Assembly: GCA_964507925.1 (NCBI GenBank) | Contig: CAZDRB010000001.1 | Location: 1-64,000, forward strand | Source: CAZDRB01 sp964507925 | GTDB lineage: Bacteria; Patescibacteriota; Microgenomatia; UBA1400; UBA12108 | Direction of reading: 5' to 3' | Length of the DNA stretch: 64,000 nucleotides | In this document: in pieces, positions 18,038 through 25,822 of the stretch | Position numbering within the stretch: position 1 is the stretch's first letter | Layout: every line of letters starts with the position of its first letter | Notes under the pieces: generated by a model | What the model was told of the DNA's origin: nothing | The model's input: the letters and a program-made list of their open reading frames with translations, nothing else | Database searches by the model: none | Position numbers and translations under genes: made by a program

Positions 18038-19281
18038 CTTAGAACTTCTGGTAATTTGACTGATCCGTCGACTTGCTGGAAGTTTTCCCAGATCGCGATC
18101 AACGTGCGGGTCGAGGCAAGGGCGGTATTATTGAGCATGTGGACATATTTGAGCGTCCCGTCCTCCGCTTGATAGCGAATTCCGGCCCTGCGACTCTGAA
18201 AATCAGTCATGATCGAGTCTGAGGCTACCTCACCATACCCCTTTCTTCCTGGCATCCAGGCTTCGATATCATATTTTTTGGCTTGAGGTTCGCCCATGTC
18301 ACCTGTGCACATAAGGAGCACTCGGTATGGAATACCGAGATCCTGAAGAAGTTCTTCGGTAAACTCGAGCATTTTTTCGTGCCAGGATTTGCTCTCTTCG
18401 AGATCCGCTTTGCATAGCACAACTTGCTCGATCTTCCAGAATTCGTGAACGCGGAAAAAGCCTTTGGTGTCACGACCATACGAGCCGATCTCGCGCCGGT
18501 AACAGGGAGAAAAACCAACCATTTTGATAGGCAAATCTTTGGCTTTCAATGTTTCTCCGGCATAATAACTAACTAGCGGGATCTCGGCAGTGCCTGCTAG
18601 AAAATAGTCATTTTTGGGATCAGTCTCGTCTTCTTCTAGTTTGTAAGTTTCTTTTTCGCCCCAGGGAAAGTGTCCGGTATTGATAAATGCTTGCCTGTTG
18701 TCGACAACTGGAGGAATCATGGGGGTATAGCCTTTTGCAACAAATTTGTTGAGGGCATATTGCATAAGCTTGATTTGAAGTAGGGCTGCCTCACCTTGGA
18801 GATAGTAACCGCGGAAGCCAGCGACTTTGGCACCACGCTCCAAGTCTAGCCAGCCATTTTGAGTCGCGATCTCAACATGATCCTTGGGCTCAAAATCAAA
18901 TTCTGGTTTTTTACCCCATTCTCTTACGACAACATTTTCGGTTTCGTCTTTGCCGATTGGGACATCGTCAAGCGCCACATTGGGGATCTGGAGCATGAGA
19001 TCGGCAAAGGAGTTCTCAAGAGTTTTAAGTTCTGGTTCGAGCTCTTCTAGTTCTCCCTTGAGTGCTTTACTTTCTGCTATGAGCTCGTCGGTGCGAGATT
19101 TTTTTAGCTCTTCGTTTAATAAGTTTCTTTTTCCACGTATTTTCTCTACTTGGGCAATGAGCGCTCTTCTTTTCCCGTCAATCTCTAGTAAATTATCCAC
19201 GACCGCAGGATTAAGATTTTTATTTCTCGCGTTTTCCTTAACCTTGTCCGCGTGATCGCGGATGTATTGTATGTCTAGCAT
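18034..19281 (-). CDS. serS: Seryl-tRNA synthetase
   Basis: Charges tRNA-Ser with serine. The N-terminal coiled-coil arm (residues about 30-100) binds the tRNA. Class II motifs follow: GTAEIPLVSYYAGE, then CYRREIGSYGRDTKGFFRVHEF (motif 2) and LNNTALASTRTLIAIWE (motif 3). Length 415 is typical. AAGGAG lies seven bases before the ATG, unlike promoter-proximal genes, because serS is second in an operon. A T-box leader at 19946-20094 with Ser features lies upstream of the first gene. Confidence 0.96.
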   Translation of the reverse strand: MLDIQYIRDHADKVKENARNKNLNPAVVDNLLEIDGKRRALIAQVEKIRGKRNLLNEELKKSRTDELIAESKALKGELEELEPELKTLENSFADLMLQIPNVALDDVPIGKDETENVVVREWGKKPEFDFEPKDHVEIATQNGWLDLERGAKVAGFRGYYLQGEAALLQIKLMQYALNKFVAKGYTPMIPPVVDNRQAFINTGHFPWGEKETYKLEEDETDPKNDYFLAGTAEIPLVSYYAGETLKAKDLPIKMVGFSPCYRREIGSYGRDTKGFFRVHEFWKIEQVVLCKADLEESKSWHEKMLEFTEELLQDLGIPYRVLLMCTGDMGEPQAKKYDIEAWMPGRKGYGEVASDSIMTDFQSRRAGIRYQAEDGTLKYVHMLNNTALASTRTLIAIWENFQQVDGSVKLPEVLR

Positions 19282-19309
19282 ATTATTTCTCCTTTGATAC
19301 TAATATTGA

Positions 19310-19945
19310 TTATAGTGCATGTTGGGATAGATTGGTTAAACATTCTTTTAGATGCTCAGTATAGTTGAGTACCAGAACCCTTGCTTCCCTATTTTTTACT
19401 TCAATTATCGTAACTGCGGCAGGGTCAATCCTGAGTGACCAAAACCTATCTGGACTCATGTTAAGAACAGACATCAAGATGACTCGGATCACGTTGTCAT
19501 GAGTTGTGACCGCGATGTCTCCACCATCTTGCATTAGTTCGGAAAAGCGGTTGAGCACGCGACTCTCAAGGTCCTCAAAAGATTCCCCTCCCGGGAAAAC
19601 TACTTTCTCCGGATCATTGTTCCAGGTGCGCAGGGTATCTCCCCATTTAGCTTGTATCTCTAGCTTTGATTTTCCTTCCCATTCCCCGTGATTGGATTCG
19701 ATTATCTGTTGATCCAATACTACCCGCGCACCAGTCGCCAAGCCGATTTGTTCGGCAGTTTTTTTGGTACGAATGAGTGGGCTCGTGTATATTTTTTCAA
19801 GATTTTTGCCTGAGAAATATTGCCCCAAAGCATGCACTTGCTGAACTCCAAGTGGCGATAGATCTGTATTGTAAGTTTGCCCTTGATAAATTCCTTGGGT
19901 ATTGGCAATCGATTCGCCGTGACGAATCAAGTATATTTTGGCCAT
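19310..19945 (-). CDS. Histidine phosphatase (phosphoglycerate mutase-like)
   Basis: A 211-residue enzyme of the histidine phosphatase superfamily. It has the catalytic LIRHGESIANTQGIYQG start and a second histidine in AVTTHDNVIRV. It could be a phosphoglycerate mutase-like or other small-molecule phosphatase. It is the first gene behind the Ser T-box leader. Its ribosome site GGAGG is buried in the 3' arm of the leader terminator, so both transcription and translation could respond to the switch. Its link to serine metabolism is suggestive only. Confidence 0.85.
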   Translation of the reverse strand: MAKIYLIRHGESIANTQGIYQGQTYNTDLSPLGVQQVHALGQYFSGKNLEKIYTSPLIRTKKTAEQIGLATGARVVLDQQIIESNHGEWEGKSKLEIQAKWGDTLRTWNNDPEKVVFPGGESFEDLESRVLNRFSELMQDGGDIAVTTHDNVIRVILMSVLNMSPDRFWSLRIDPAAVTIIEVKNREARVLVLNYTEHLKECLTNLSQHAL

Positions 19946-20094
19946 AAAAAAACCTCCTACATGCTCACGGCCGTTTAGGAGGTGCCACCTTGTGCGATAC
20001 TTGATTAAACTGCTATTACGGGCTTACCCGTTCCGGTTGCGACACCGGACAGCTTGTTTAGTGGAAAGCTAAACTCAGACGCCTTTTATTTAAT
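19946..20094 (-). promoter_or_regulatory. T-box leader, tRNA-Ser type, of the serS operon
   Basis: On the minus strand a T-box motif AAGGTGGCACC (19981-19991) is followed by a terminator, CCTCCTA/TAGGAGG with seven Ts, directly before the first gene. The variable base after UGG is C, which would pair with a G discriminator as in tRNA-Ser. Upstream are three small hairpins. The first, at 20056-20074, has loop CUUUCCA containing UCC, a serine codon. I do not see a full classical Stem I, so the specifier assignment is inferred from comparison with the Pro leader. Confidence 0.75.
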
Positions 20095-20568
20095 TTTGTT
20101 TAGTTTACCATGTTTTTTTATCAGGTCAAATCCCTCTTCGACTGCAGGGAGCGTGAGTGGGAGGCAATCGAGCTCTTTGGCCTCGTCGAGAGTGAACCAG
20201 CCGCACTCAGATGTTTCCCAATCTGGGTCTTGTGTTAGATCTGGCACTTGATCTCCGATCTCGACTAGATAAGTAATCAAGATAACCTGGGTGTCCATTT
20301 TTTCGTCTGATTCGTCGGCGTACCAAATACTAGTTTTGACAATCGGATAAGGATGGATAATGCTCGCCTTGACTCGCAGCTCCTCCCACATCTCACGCCT
20401 AACTCCCTCTTCCATCGTCTCGCCAAAGTCAAGCGCTCCTCCTGCAATTTGCCATTTGTTGTGCCAAGCAGGATTGTCAGGTGAGTGCCTTTTGGTGAGT
20501 AAGACTTTTTGGCCATCAGTTGAGACTGGCAGACCTAGGGCCGCGACGATGATTTTTTGTTTGCTCAT
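20086..20568 (-). CDS. Nudix hydrolase
   Basis: Hydrolyses nucleoside diphosphates linked to another group, often damaged dNTPs. The Nudix box is visible as GALDFGETMEEGVRREMWEE, with the glutamates that bind magnesium; the usual glycine after EE is changed. The start at 20568 (MSKQKIIVAAL) is chosen because the longer reading overlaps the HD gene deeply, while this one gives an ATGA overlap with its stop. About 160 residues. It is the last of the VOC-HD-Nudix group. Confidence 0.88.
   Translation of the reverse strand: MSKQKIIVAALGLPVSTDGQKVLLTKRHSPDNPAWHNKWQIAGGALDFGETMEEGVRREMWEELRVKASIIHPYPIVKTSIWYADESDEKMDTQVILITYLVEIGDQVPDLTQDPDWETSECGWFTLDEAKELDCLPLTLPAVEEGFDLIKKHGKLNKIK
20102..20129 (-). 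promoter_or_regulatory. Candidate promoter for the Ser T-box leader
   Basis: On the minus strand TTGACC (20124-20129), a 16 bp spacer and TAAACT (20102-20107) lie inside the end of the Nudix gene. A start about seven bases downstream would place the whole T-box leader at the 5' end of the transcript. Confidence 0.5.
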
Positions 20569-21119
20569 AGACCAAGATCCTCGGCAATCGACTGCATAGC
20601 GGCGAGAACTGTCGGAACATGCTCCTCCCACAGGTCAACTCCGAGCTCGCGAGCCCCCTGCTCTACTTCTTGTCGATTTACTCCCTGCGCAAAGCTCTTG
20701 TCTTTCCATTTTTTCTTGATACTTTTGACTTCGACGTCCGCAATTTTTTTACTTGGTCGGACAAGTGCAGTTGTCGTGATCAGTCCTGTAATTTCGTCGC
20801 AAGCAAAGAGAGCTTTTTCCATGAGAGTGTCGCGAGATACTCCGGTACGAGGAGCGTGTGACTGGATCGCACGTATAATTTCCTCGTCGACCCCGCGCTC
20901 TCGGAGGATTGGGGCGCCTTTTGCAGGATGCCCATCTAGGTCAGGATGGATCTCCCAGTCAAAATCGTGTAGGAGACCGGTCACGCGATATTTTTCTTCG
21001 TCTTCGCCAAATTTTTTGGCATAGGCTACCATCGCCGCCTCGACTGCAAGCATGTGGCGGACTAGATTCTCGTTTTTGACAAATTCGCGAACAATTTTTA
21101 GCGCGTCATCACGATTCAT
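20565..21119 (-). CDS. HD-domain hydrolase
   Basis: A 184-residue protein of the HD phosphohydrolase superfamily with metal ligands in LVRHMLAVEAAM, LLHDFDWE and a later IQSHAPRTG. Homologues are often called HDIG-domain or YedJ-like; substrate unknown. It is joined by ATGA overlaps on both sides to the VOC and Nudix genes, so the three are translated together. Confidence 0.83.
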   Translation of the reverse strand: MNRDDALKIVREFVKNENLVRHMLAVEAAMVAYAKKFGEDEEKYRVTGLLHDFDWEIHPDLDGHPAKGAPILRERGVDEEIIRAIQSHAPRTGVSRDTLMEKALFACDEITGLITTTALVRPSKKIADVEVKSIKKKWKDKSFAQGVNRQEVEQGARELGVDLWEEHVPTVLAAMQSIAEDLGL

Positions 21120-21511
21120 ATTTCCTCCGGTATAAAAAATTCTGTTTGAATATTGTCAGGGTCTCTAAATGCGATATAAGGATATTTCCCAGCAAATTTT
21201 TCTATTCCTATTGTTGGAACTTTCATTTCTCTTAACCTATGTTCCAACAATTTAAGATCGGTCATAGATTTTACATGAAAGGCAATATGATCTAGGCCGA
21301 TGCGTTTTTCGTCAAATCTATCTTTTGCAAGTTCTTGCCATTGCACAAACCAACAGGGAATTCCGACCGATAGGAGACTGAAAGAGTTTGTATCATCCAT
21401 CTTTATTTTGAGCTGAAATAATTTTTCGTAAAACGATCTAGTGACAGAGATATCGCTCACAGTGAGTGTGGTGTGCGCTATCCCGTCGAAAGTTAAGTTG
21501 TCGTCCTGCAT
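21116..21511 (-). CDS. VOC-family (glyoxalase-like) protein
   Basis: A 131-residue vicinal-oxygen-chelate fold: FDGIAHTTLTVSDISVTRSFYEKLF opens the first beta-alpha module, IGLDHIAFHV the second, and IAFRDPDNIQTEFF ends it with the usual glutamate ligand. It may be a metal-dependent dioxygenase, lyase or binding protein. The start at 21511 is preferred; a longer reading runs through the operator and the end of the upstream regulator. GGAAA lies just upstream. A 30-base box shared with the regulator promoter precedes it. Confidence 0.85.
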   Translation of the reverse strand: MQDDNLTFDGIAHTTLTVSDISVTRSFYEKLFQLKIKMDDTNSFSLLSVGIPCWFVQWQELAKDRFDEKRIGLDHIAFHVKSMTDLKLLEHRLREMKVPTIGIEKFAGKYPYIAFRDPDNIQTEFFIPEEI

Positions 21512-21521
21512 AGTGATTTCC

Positions 21522-21551
21522 TTATACTTAAATACTGTATAGTATTTTAGT
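21522..21551. promoter_or_regulatory. Operator-like box upstream of the VOC gene
   Basis: A 30-base block that exactly fills the space between the TrpR-family gene stop and the VOC upstream region. Its core is the inverted repeat AATACT-GTAT-AGTATT (21531-21546). It matches the block at 22024-22053 at 27 of 30 positions. Confidence 0.6.
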
Positions 21552-22019
21552 TTATTTGTTTGGGGTTCTATCTTTGGAGAATAGTGTAGCATGTCGAGAG
21601 CGTTTTCGGAGCGGCTTGTCCAGTCTGTCGATGAGTGCCTCGAGAGCAAAATAACTGGGATATCTGTTCTTAAGGTTATATAAATCATTCGACTTTTTGA
21701 GTTTTTGCTCCTCTTGATGAAGTTTTTTTACAACCGATATTACTTCTGGATAATCTTCAAGGTGGGTGCTAATCTTGGCAATCGTTGGATCGGTTACTCT
21801 CGTGACGTTACGAATGGTGCGATAATCATAACCCTCGGTCAGCATCTTGGCTATTTGAACTCTTTTGGCAAGCATTATGATTTCTGTCCGAGAAAGAAGG
21901 GCCTTGAGCAATCCCTCCATTTCGTTCTTGGTATCTACGAGTGAAAAAGCTCTCCAAAGATTACCAATAAACCAATCGAGGATATTTCTTTTTACTTTGA
22001 ACTTACTTACTTTTGTCAT
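21552..22019 (-). CDS. TrpR/YerC-family DNA-binding regulator
   Basis: A 155-residue protein with the TrpR-superfamily helix-turn-helix: LSRTEIIMLAKRVQIAKML leads into YDYRTIRNVTRVTDPTIAKI. A basic helical tail follows. Trp repressor itself binds tryptophan, but the YerC-like branch often lacks that pocket; the effector here is unknown. Matching 30-base boxes lie just upstream of this gene and of the VOC gene that follows, which suggests autoregulation and control of the downstream operon. Confidence 0.8.
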   Translation of the reverse strand: MTKVSKFKVKRNILDWFIGNLWRAFSLVDTKNEMEGLLKALLSRTEIIMLAKRVQIAKMLTEGYDYRTIRNVTRVTDPTIAKISTHLEDYPEVISVVKKLHQEEQKLKKSNDLYNLKNRYPSYFALEALIDRLDKPLRKRSRHATLFSKDRTPNK

Positions 22020-22023
22020 TTTT

Positions 22024-22053
22024 TTATACTTAATTACTATAAAGTATTTTAGT
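22024..22053. promoter_or_regulatory. Operator-like box upstream of the TrpR-family gene
   Basis: Second copy of the 30-base block, four bases upstream of the regulator start. A further partial match, AATTACTATAAA, occurs about 46 bases away near 22078-22089, beside the end of the Nif3 gene. Confidence 0.55.
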
Positions 22054-22097
22054 ATAAAGAACTGATAGTTGGTAAATAATTACTATAAACTGGATGA

Positions 22098-22877
22098 CTA
22101 TAATGGGTTGGGGACGTCGATAAATTCCACTTCGAGGTTATCTTTGAAATGGGCTTTGAGTTTTTTACCTAGTTCTTGCACCCCGAATACTTCGGTCGCG
22201 TAGTGACCGCAGAGAAAATAGCTGATCCCTTCTTCCTGCATGGCGTGAAGTCTAGATTCCGAAGATTCTCCTGATATATAGAGCTCGACACCTTTTGCTT
22301 TCATTTCCTCGATATTAGCCTGATAAGGTTTACCTGCTCCTGAGACTATACCAATGGTTTGGACCTTGTCAGCCCCAGCTTTGATCGCGAGAACGTCGTG
22401 AGAAAAAATCTTGGCGCATTTTTCTGAGAGATCATTAAGATCAGTTGGCTTTGGTAATTTGGCGACAAAGCCCCATTCGTCATAGAGTGTGTCAATAATC
22501 TTAGCTCCTAAGAGCTTGGCAATTGTGGCGTTGTTGCCAAATTCTTTTTGGGCATCAAGCGCGTAGTGATAGTCAGCAATAGTTAGATCATTTTTAATAA
22601 TCAAAGACAATCTCTCTTGACTACTTTTAGAGTATCGTGAACCTACGGTGCGAGTGTCAAAACCGTGGTGAAAAATACAGTACTGTGCTTGTGCATTGAT
22701 TGCCTCTCGCAAAAAATCACTATTAAGACTTACTCCTAGTGCGACTTTCTTGACCTCCATCGATCCATGGAATTGAATGCCATTAGCCGCATACTCATCA
22801 ACTTTTCTTGCCTTGGCCAAGAAATCTTGACCGATAGTATTCTCGATAAAAGTAGTAAGCTCGTCACGTAAGACCAT
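22098..22877 (-). CDS. Nif3-like dinuclear metal-centre protein
   Basis: A 259-residue member of the NIF3/YbgI family, which forms hexameric toroids with two metals per subunit; the biochemical role is poorly defined, though GTP cyclohydrolase-like activity has been proposed for some members. Visible are YCIFHHGFD, VTTIADYHYALD-like and GIVSGAGKPYQANI segments and the terminal FLCGHYATEVFGVQ. The start at 22877 has AAGGA upstream and overlaps the lysS stop by 14 bases, which indicates coupling. Confidence 0.85.
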   Translation of the reverse strand: MVLRDELTTFIENTIGQDFLAKARKVDEYAANGIQFHGSMEVKKVALGVSLNSDFLREAINAQAQYCIFHHGFDTRTVGSRYSKSSQERLSLIIKNDLTIADYHYALDAQKEFGNNATIAKLLGAKIIDTLYDEWGFVAKLPKPTDLNDLSEKCAKIFSHDVLAIKAGADKVQTIGIVSGAGKPYQANIEEMKAKGVELYISGESSESRLHAMQEEGISYFLCGHYATEVFGVQELGKKLKAHFKDNLEVEFIDVPNPL

Positions 22878-24366
22878 AAATTTCCTTTGTGAGCTTGGAA
22901 ACATGTCTTTTCATCTGTGGGAATAGTGTTCCTTCGCGGGCAGTGACGTTTTCCAAAAACCAAAATACACGCTCGCTATGCCCGTATCCACTAGTTGGTG
23001 GCATGCCGTATTCGAGCATCTCAACATAATCTATATCTAACATCTGCGCTTCGTCGTCTCCAGCGTCACGGGCGGACTGTTGTTCCTGGAAGCGTGCAAG
23101 TTGCTCAGCCGGATCATTGAGCTCGCTATAACCATTGCCTAACTCTGATCCCGCAATAATCACATGAAAGCGCTCGGTCAGTTCAGGATTTTCGGACTTG
23201 GACTTTGCAAGTGGGGACATAAACTTGGGTTCGTTGACAAGAAATGCCGGCCCGGCAATGTCCTTGCGGATTATTTTCCAGAGATTGTCGATGAGTCGCG
23301 GCTTACCGACCTTGCCGTCTAACTTGACCTTGTATTTATGAAGAACTTTGACCATCTTACTCTCGTCATCGCTAAAAATATCGATCCCGAGTTTATCCAA
23401 GATTAAAGTTCTATAATCTAGCTCTTCCCATTCCTTGGCTAGGTCAAAGGAATGCTCTCCACGCGTAAACTTGGTGGTGCCATATACTTTTTTGGCAACA
23501 TGACGAAACATGTTTTTTACGAGCTCCATGTTTTGGCGATAGTCGGCATAAGCCCAGTACCACTCTAGTTGATAAAATTCTTGGAGGTGCTCGTCGTCTA
23601 TACCCTCGTTGCGAAAATTGGGAGCTAGCGTATAGATTTTTTCAAATCCGCCGCCAATTAATCTTTTTTGATATAGCTCGGTCGAGATACGCATATAAAA
23701 TTTTTCGTCGAGGGCGTTGTGATAAGTCTCAAAAGGCCGCGCGTCTGCTCCACCTGTCACGTGCTCGAGTACCGGCGTCTCTATCTCTAGGAATCCATTT
23801 TGCGCCATATACTCGCGCGAAACTGCCCAGAACTTGGCTTTTCTTTCAAATAGTGCACGTCTGCCCTCACTCATCACCAAGTCTAGATAGCGACGACGAA
23901 AGATCGTGTCCGGGTCTTTGAGCCCCTCCCAGCTGTCAGGCAAAGGGCGGATCGATTTTGAGAGTAGCTTGAGCTCTTTGACGTCCAGTGAGACCGCGCC
24001 AGTTTTACTTTTGCAGACCACGCCCATTGCTTGGACAAAGTCACCGACATCAATCAGGCTAAGCTCGGGAAACCCGAGATTACCTGTTTTTTTGCTAGTT
24101 GGTGAGAGCAAGCTCTCCCTCAACAGGAGCTGAATTTTGCCGGATTGATCTTCTAGGTCACCAAACGCTAGCTTGCCGTGCTTGCGAAGAGCGCGGAGTC
24201 TGCCTGCCAAGGTTATTTCTTTTCCGTCGTACTTATCAAATCCATCTACAATCGCGCCATTTGAAAGATCTTTTTGCGACTGAGCGGGGTAGGGAGAGAT
24301 ACCGAGTTCGACCAACTTTTTGAGCTTCCCGATCCGCTCATTTCTGATTTCTTCTAGTCTAGACAT
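22864..24366 (-). CDS. lysS: Lysyl-tRNA synthetase, class II
   Basis: Charges tRNA-Lys. Residues about 55-150 form the OB-fold anticodon-binding domain (ITLAGRLRALRKHGKLAFGDLEDQ); the class II catalytic core follows with FLEIETPVLE (motif 1), FRNEGIDDEHLQEFYQLEW (motif 2) and a C-terminal GYGHSERVFWFLENV (motif 3, with changes from the usual GLGIDR). Length 500 is normal. TATACT is exactly six bases upstream of the ATG, so it has its own probably leaderless promoter after greA. Confidence 0.95.
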   Translation of the reverse strand: MSRLEEIRNERIGKLKKLVELGISPYPAQSQKDLSNGAIVDGFDKYDGKEITLAGRLRALRKHGKLAFGDLEDQSGKIQLLLRESLLSPTSKKTGNLGFPELSLIDVGDFVQAMGVVCKSKTGAVSLDVKELKLLSKSIRPLPDSWEGLKDPDTIFRRRYLDLVMSEGRRALFERKAKFWAVSREYMAQNGFLEIETPVLEHVTGGADARPFETYHNALDEKFYMRISTELYQKRLIGGGFEKIYTLAPNFRNEGIDDEHLQEFYQLEWYWAYADYRQNMELVKNMFRHVAKKVYGTTKFTRGEHSFDLAKEWEELDYRTLILDKLGIDIFSDDESKMVKVLHKYKVKLDGKVGKPRLIDNLWKIIRKDIAGPAFLVNEPKFMSPLAKSKSENPELTERFHVIIAGSELGNGYSELNDPAEQLARFQEQQSARDAGDDEAQMLDIDYVEMLEYGMPPTSGYGHSERVFWFLENVTAREGTLFPQMKRHVSKLTKEIYGLT

Positions 24367-24387
24367 GGAAATAGTATACCAGGTTGA

Positions 24388-24858
24388 TTAGTGGATCTTT
24401 TTGATTTTGTAGATCACTTTTCCGGCGGGAGCCTCAAACTCGACCGCGTCTCCGTTCTTTTTGCCCAAGAGCGCAACACCGAGCTGGGAGGTATGGGAGA
24501 TCTTTTTCTGGAGAGGATCGGCTTCCCACTCGCCTACGATCTCATAGGTATGATCTTTGCCAGAGACAGAAACGGTGACTTTGCAGCCGATGTTGACTGA
24601 ACCATTTTTGGCTTTGGAGCCGACTACTTCTGCGCGTGCGATTATCCCGTCCAGCTCTTCTATCCTGCCCTCGATAAAGGCTAGCTCTTCTTTGGCTGCA
24701 TGGTACTCGGCATTTTCGGAGAGGTCACCAAAATCGCGGGCACGGGCAACACGATCGATCGCGGCGGTTAGTTTTTGATTTTTTAGCTCGTCTAACTCGG
24801 ACTTGATCTCGGCGAGTCCAGCTTCTGTAAATTGGATTTTGTCGTTTGCGCTTGTCAT
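24388..24858 (-). CDS. greA: Transcription elongation factor GreA
   Basis: Rescues backtracked RNA polymerase by stimulating transcript cleavage. The N-terminal coiled coil (residues about 1-75), including ARDFGDLSENAEYHAAKEELAFIEGRI with the acidic tip, and the C-terminal FKBP-like domain are both present; 156 residues is typical. The greA-lysS adjacency is common in bacteria. A TATCAT element lies nine bases before the ATG. Confidence 0.95.
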   Translation of the reverse strand: MTSANDKIQFTEAGLAEIKSELDELKNQKLTAAIDRVARARDFGDLSENAEYHAAKEELAFIEGRIEELDGIIARAEVVGSKAKNGSVNIGCKVTVSVSGKDHTYEIVGEWEADPLQKKISHTSQLGVALLGKKNGDAVEFEAPAGKVIYKIKKIH

Positions 24859-24914
24859 AGCTTGAGAATGATAGCAAACAGGTAATACAAGTCAATATAC
24901 CTATAGTAAAGGTG

Positions 24915-25766
24915 TTACTTGGTTGCAGAAAAGAGTGTGTGTCCCCAAATTCCGCTTTGCCTAGTAATCCATTGATATTTACAGGCATAGGCATTGCCGA
25001 GCTGATATTTATTCATGATTCCGAATTTGTGTAGTAGCCAATAAATGGGTAGTCCTGGAAGAGAACAAAGATAAAAATATCTCGCTACTCTGCGAGTTTT
25101 ACTAGAGTAATCTTCGCTTACAATCTGCTTGAAACCAGTAAGTTTCATTATCTTTTTGTGTTCGGTTGTAGATAAGAGGTTTGGCATTTCCCAACCGTCA
25201 ATAAATTTTTTTGTTTGAATTTTTTCTAACTTTGTCTTGGGGAGACGATAATAGGTAAATTCCCCGACAACTAGCTTGCCACCTGGCTTTAACAATCTAT
25301 ATGCTTCTCTATAAAAATCTTGTTTATCTGCGACGTGACAAATGGTTTCTATCGCAATAATTGCATCAAAGCTATTGTCATTGAAAGTTGTTTTGGTATA
25401 GTCCATTTCGAGGTATTTTATTTTGTCTAAAAGGTCGCGATCTCTTGCAATCTTTGTTGCCTCTTTGATTTGCATCTGAGACAGGGTGACGCCAATACAT
25501 TGACATCCAACTTTTGAAGCAAACCAACAGGTGGCCTCTCCTAATCCACTACCTGCATCAAGGAGTGTGCTGTAAGGATGAAGATTTAAGAGTTCGCTGA
25601 TTTTTTCTAGGAGTCGGTGAGTTGCTTCTGACCTGTTGTGAACAGATTCGTCCCAATAACCATAGTTCATGCTGTAGTTTTTGTGTCTAAATAGGACCGT
25701 GAAATAATCAAAAAAAGTTTGGTCGTAATAATCTCTGACCCTACGCTTGGGCGTGTCTAGCTTCAT
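24915..25766 (-). CDS. SAM-dependent methyltransferase, class I
   Basis: A 283-residue methyltransferase with motif I LLDAGSGLGEATCWFA, then LEMDYTKTTFNDNSFDAIIAIE and LLKPGGKLVVGEF. The overall order resembles sterol/gamma-tocopherol or cyclopropane-fatty-acid type enzymes acting on small molecules or lipids. The ATG at 25766 is chosen over an upstream one because TATAGT lies exactly six bases before it. It is divergent from the NqrB-FNR gene with 56 bases between starts. Substrate unknown. Confidence 0.85.
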   Translation of the reverse strand: MKLDTPKRRVRDYYDQTFFDYFTVLFRHKNYSMNYGYWDESVHNRSEATHRLLEKISELLNLHPYSTLLDAGSGLGEATCWFASKVGCQCIGVTLSQMQIKEATKIARDRDLLDKIKYLEMDYTKTTFNDNSFDAIIAIETICHVADKQDFYREAYRLLKPGGKLVVGEFTYYRLPKTKLEKIQTKKFIDGWEMPNLLSTTEHKKIMKLTGFKQIVSEDYSSKTRRVARYFYLCSLPGLPIYWLLHKFGIMNKYQLGNAYACKYQWITRQSGIWGHTLFSATK

Positions 25767-25822
25767 TGATATACTATACAAAAACAGTGTAAGGCTAACA
25801 AGCACTGTATGATTGATTTTAT

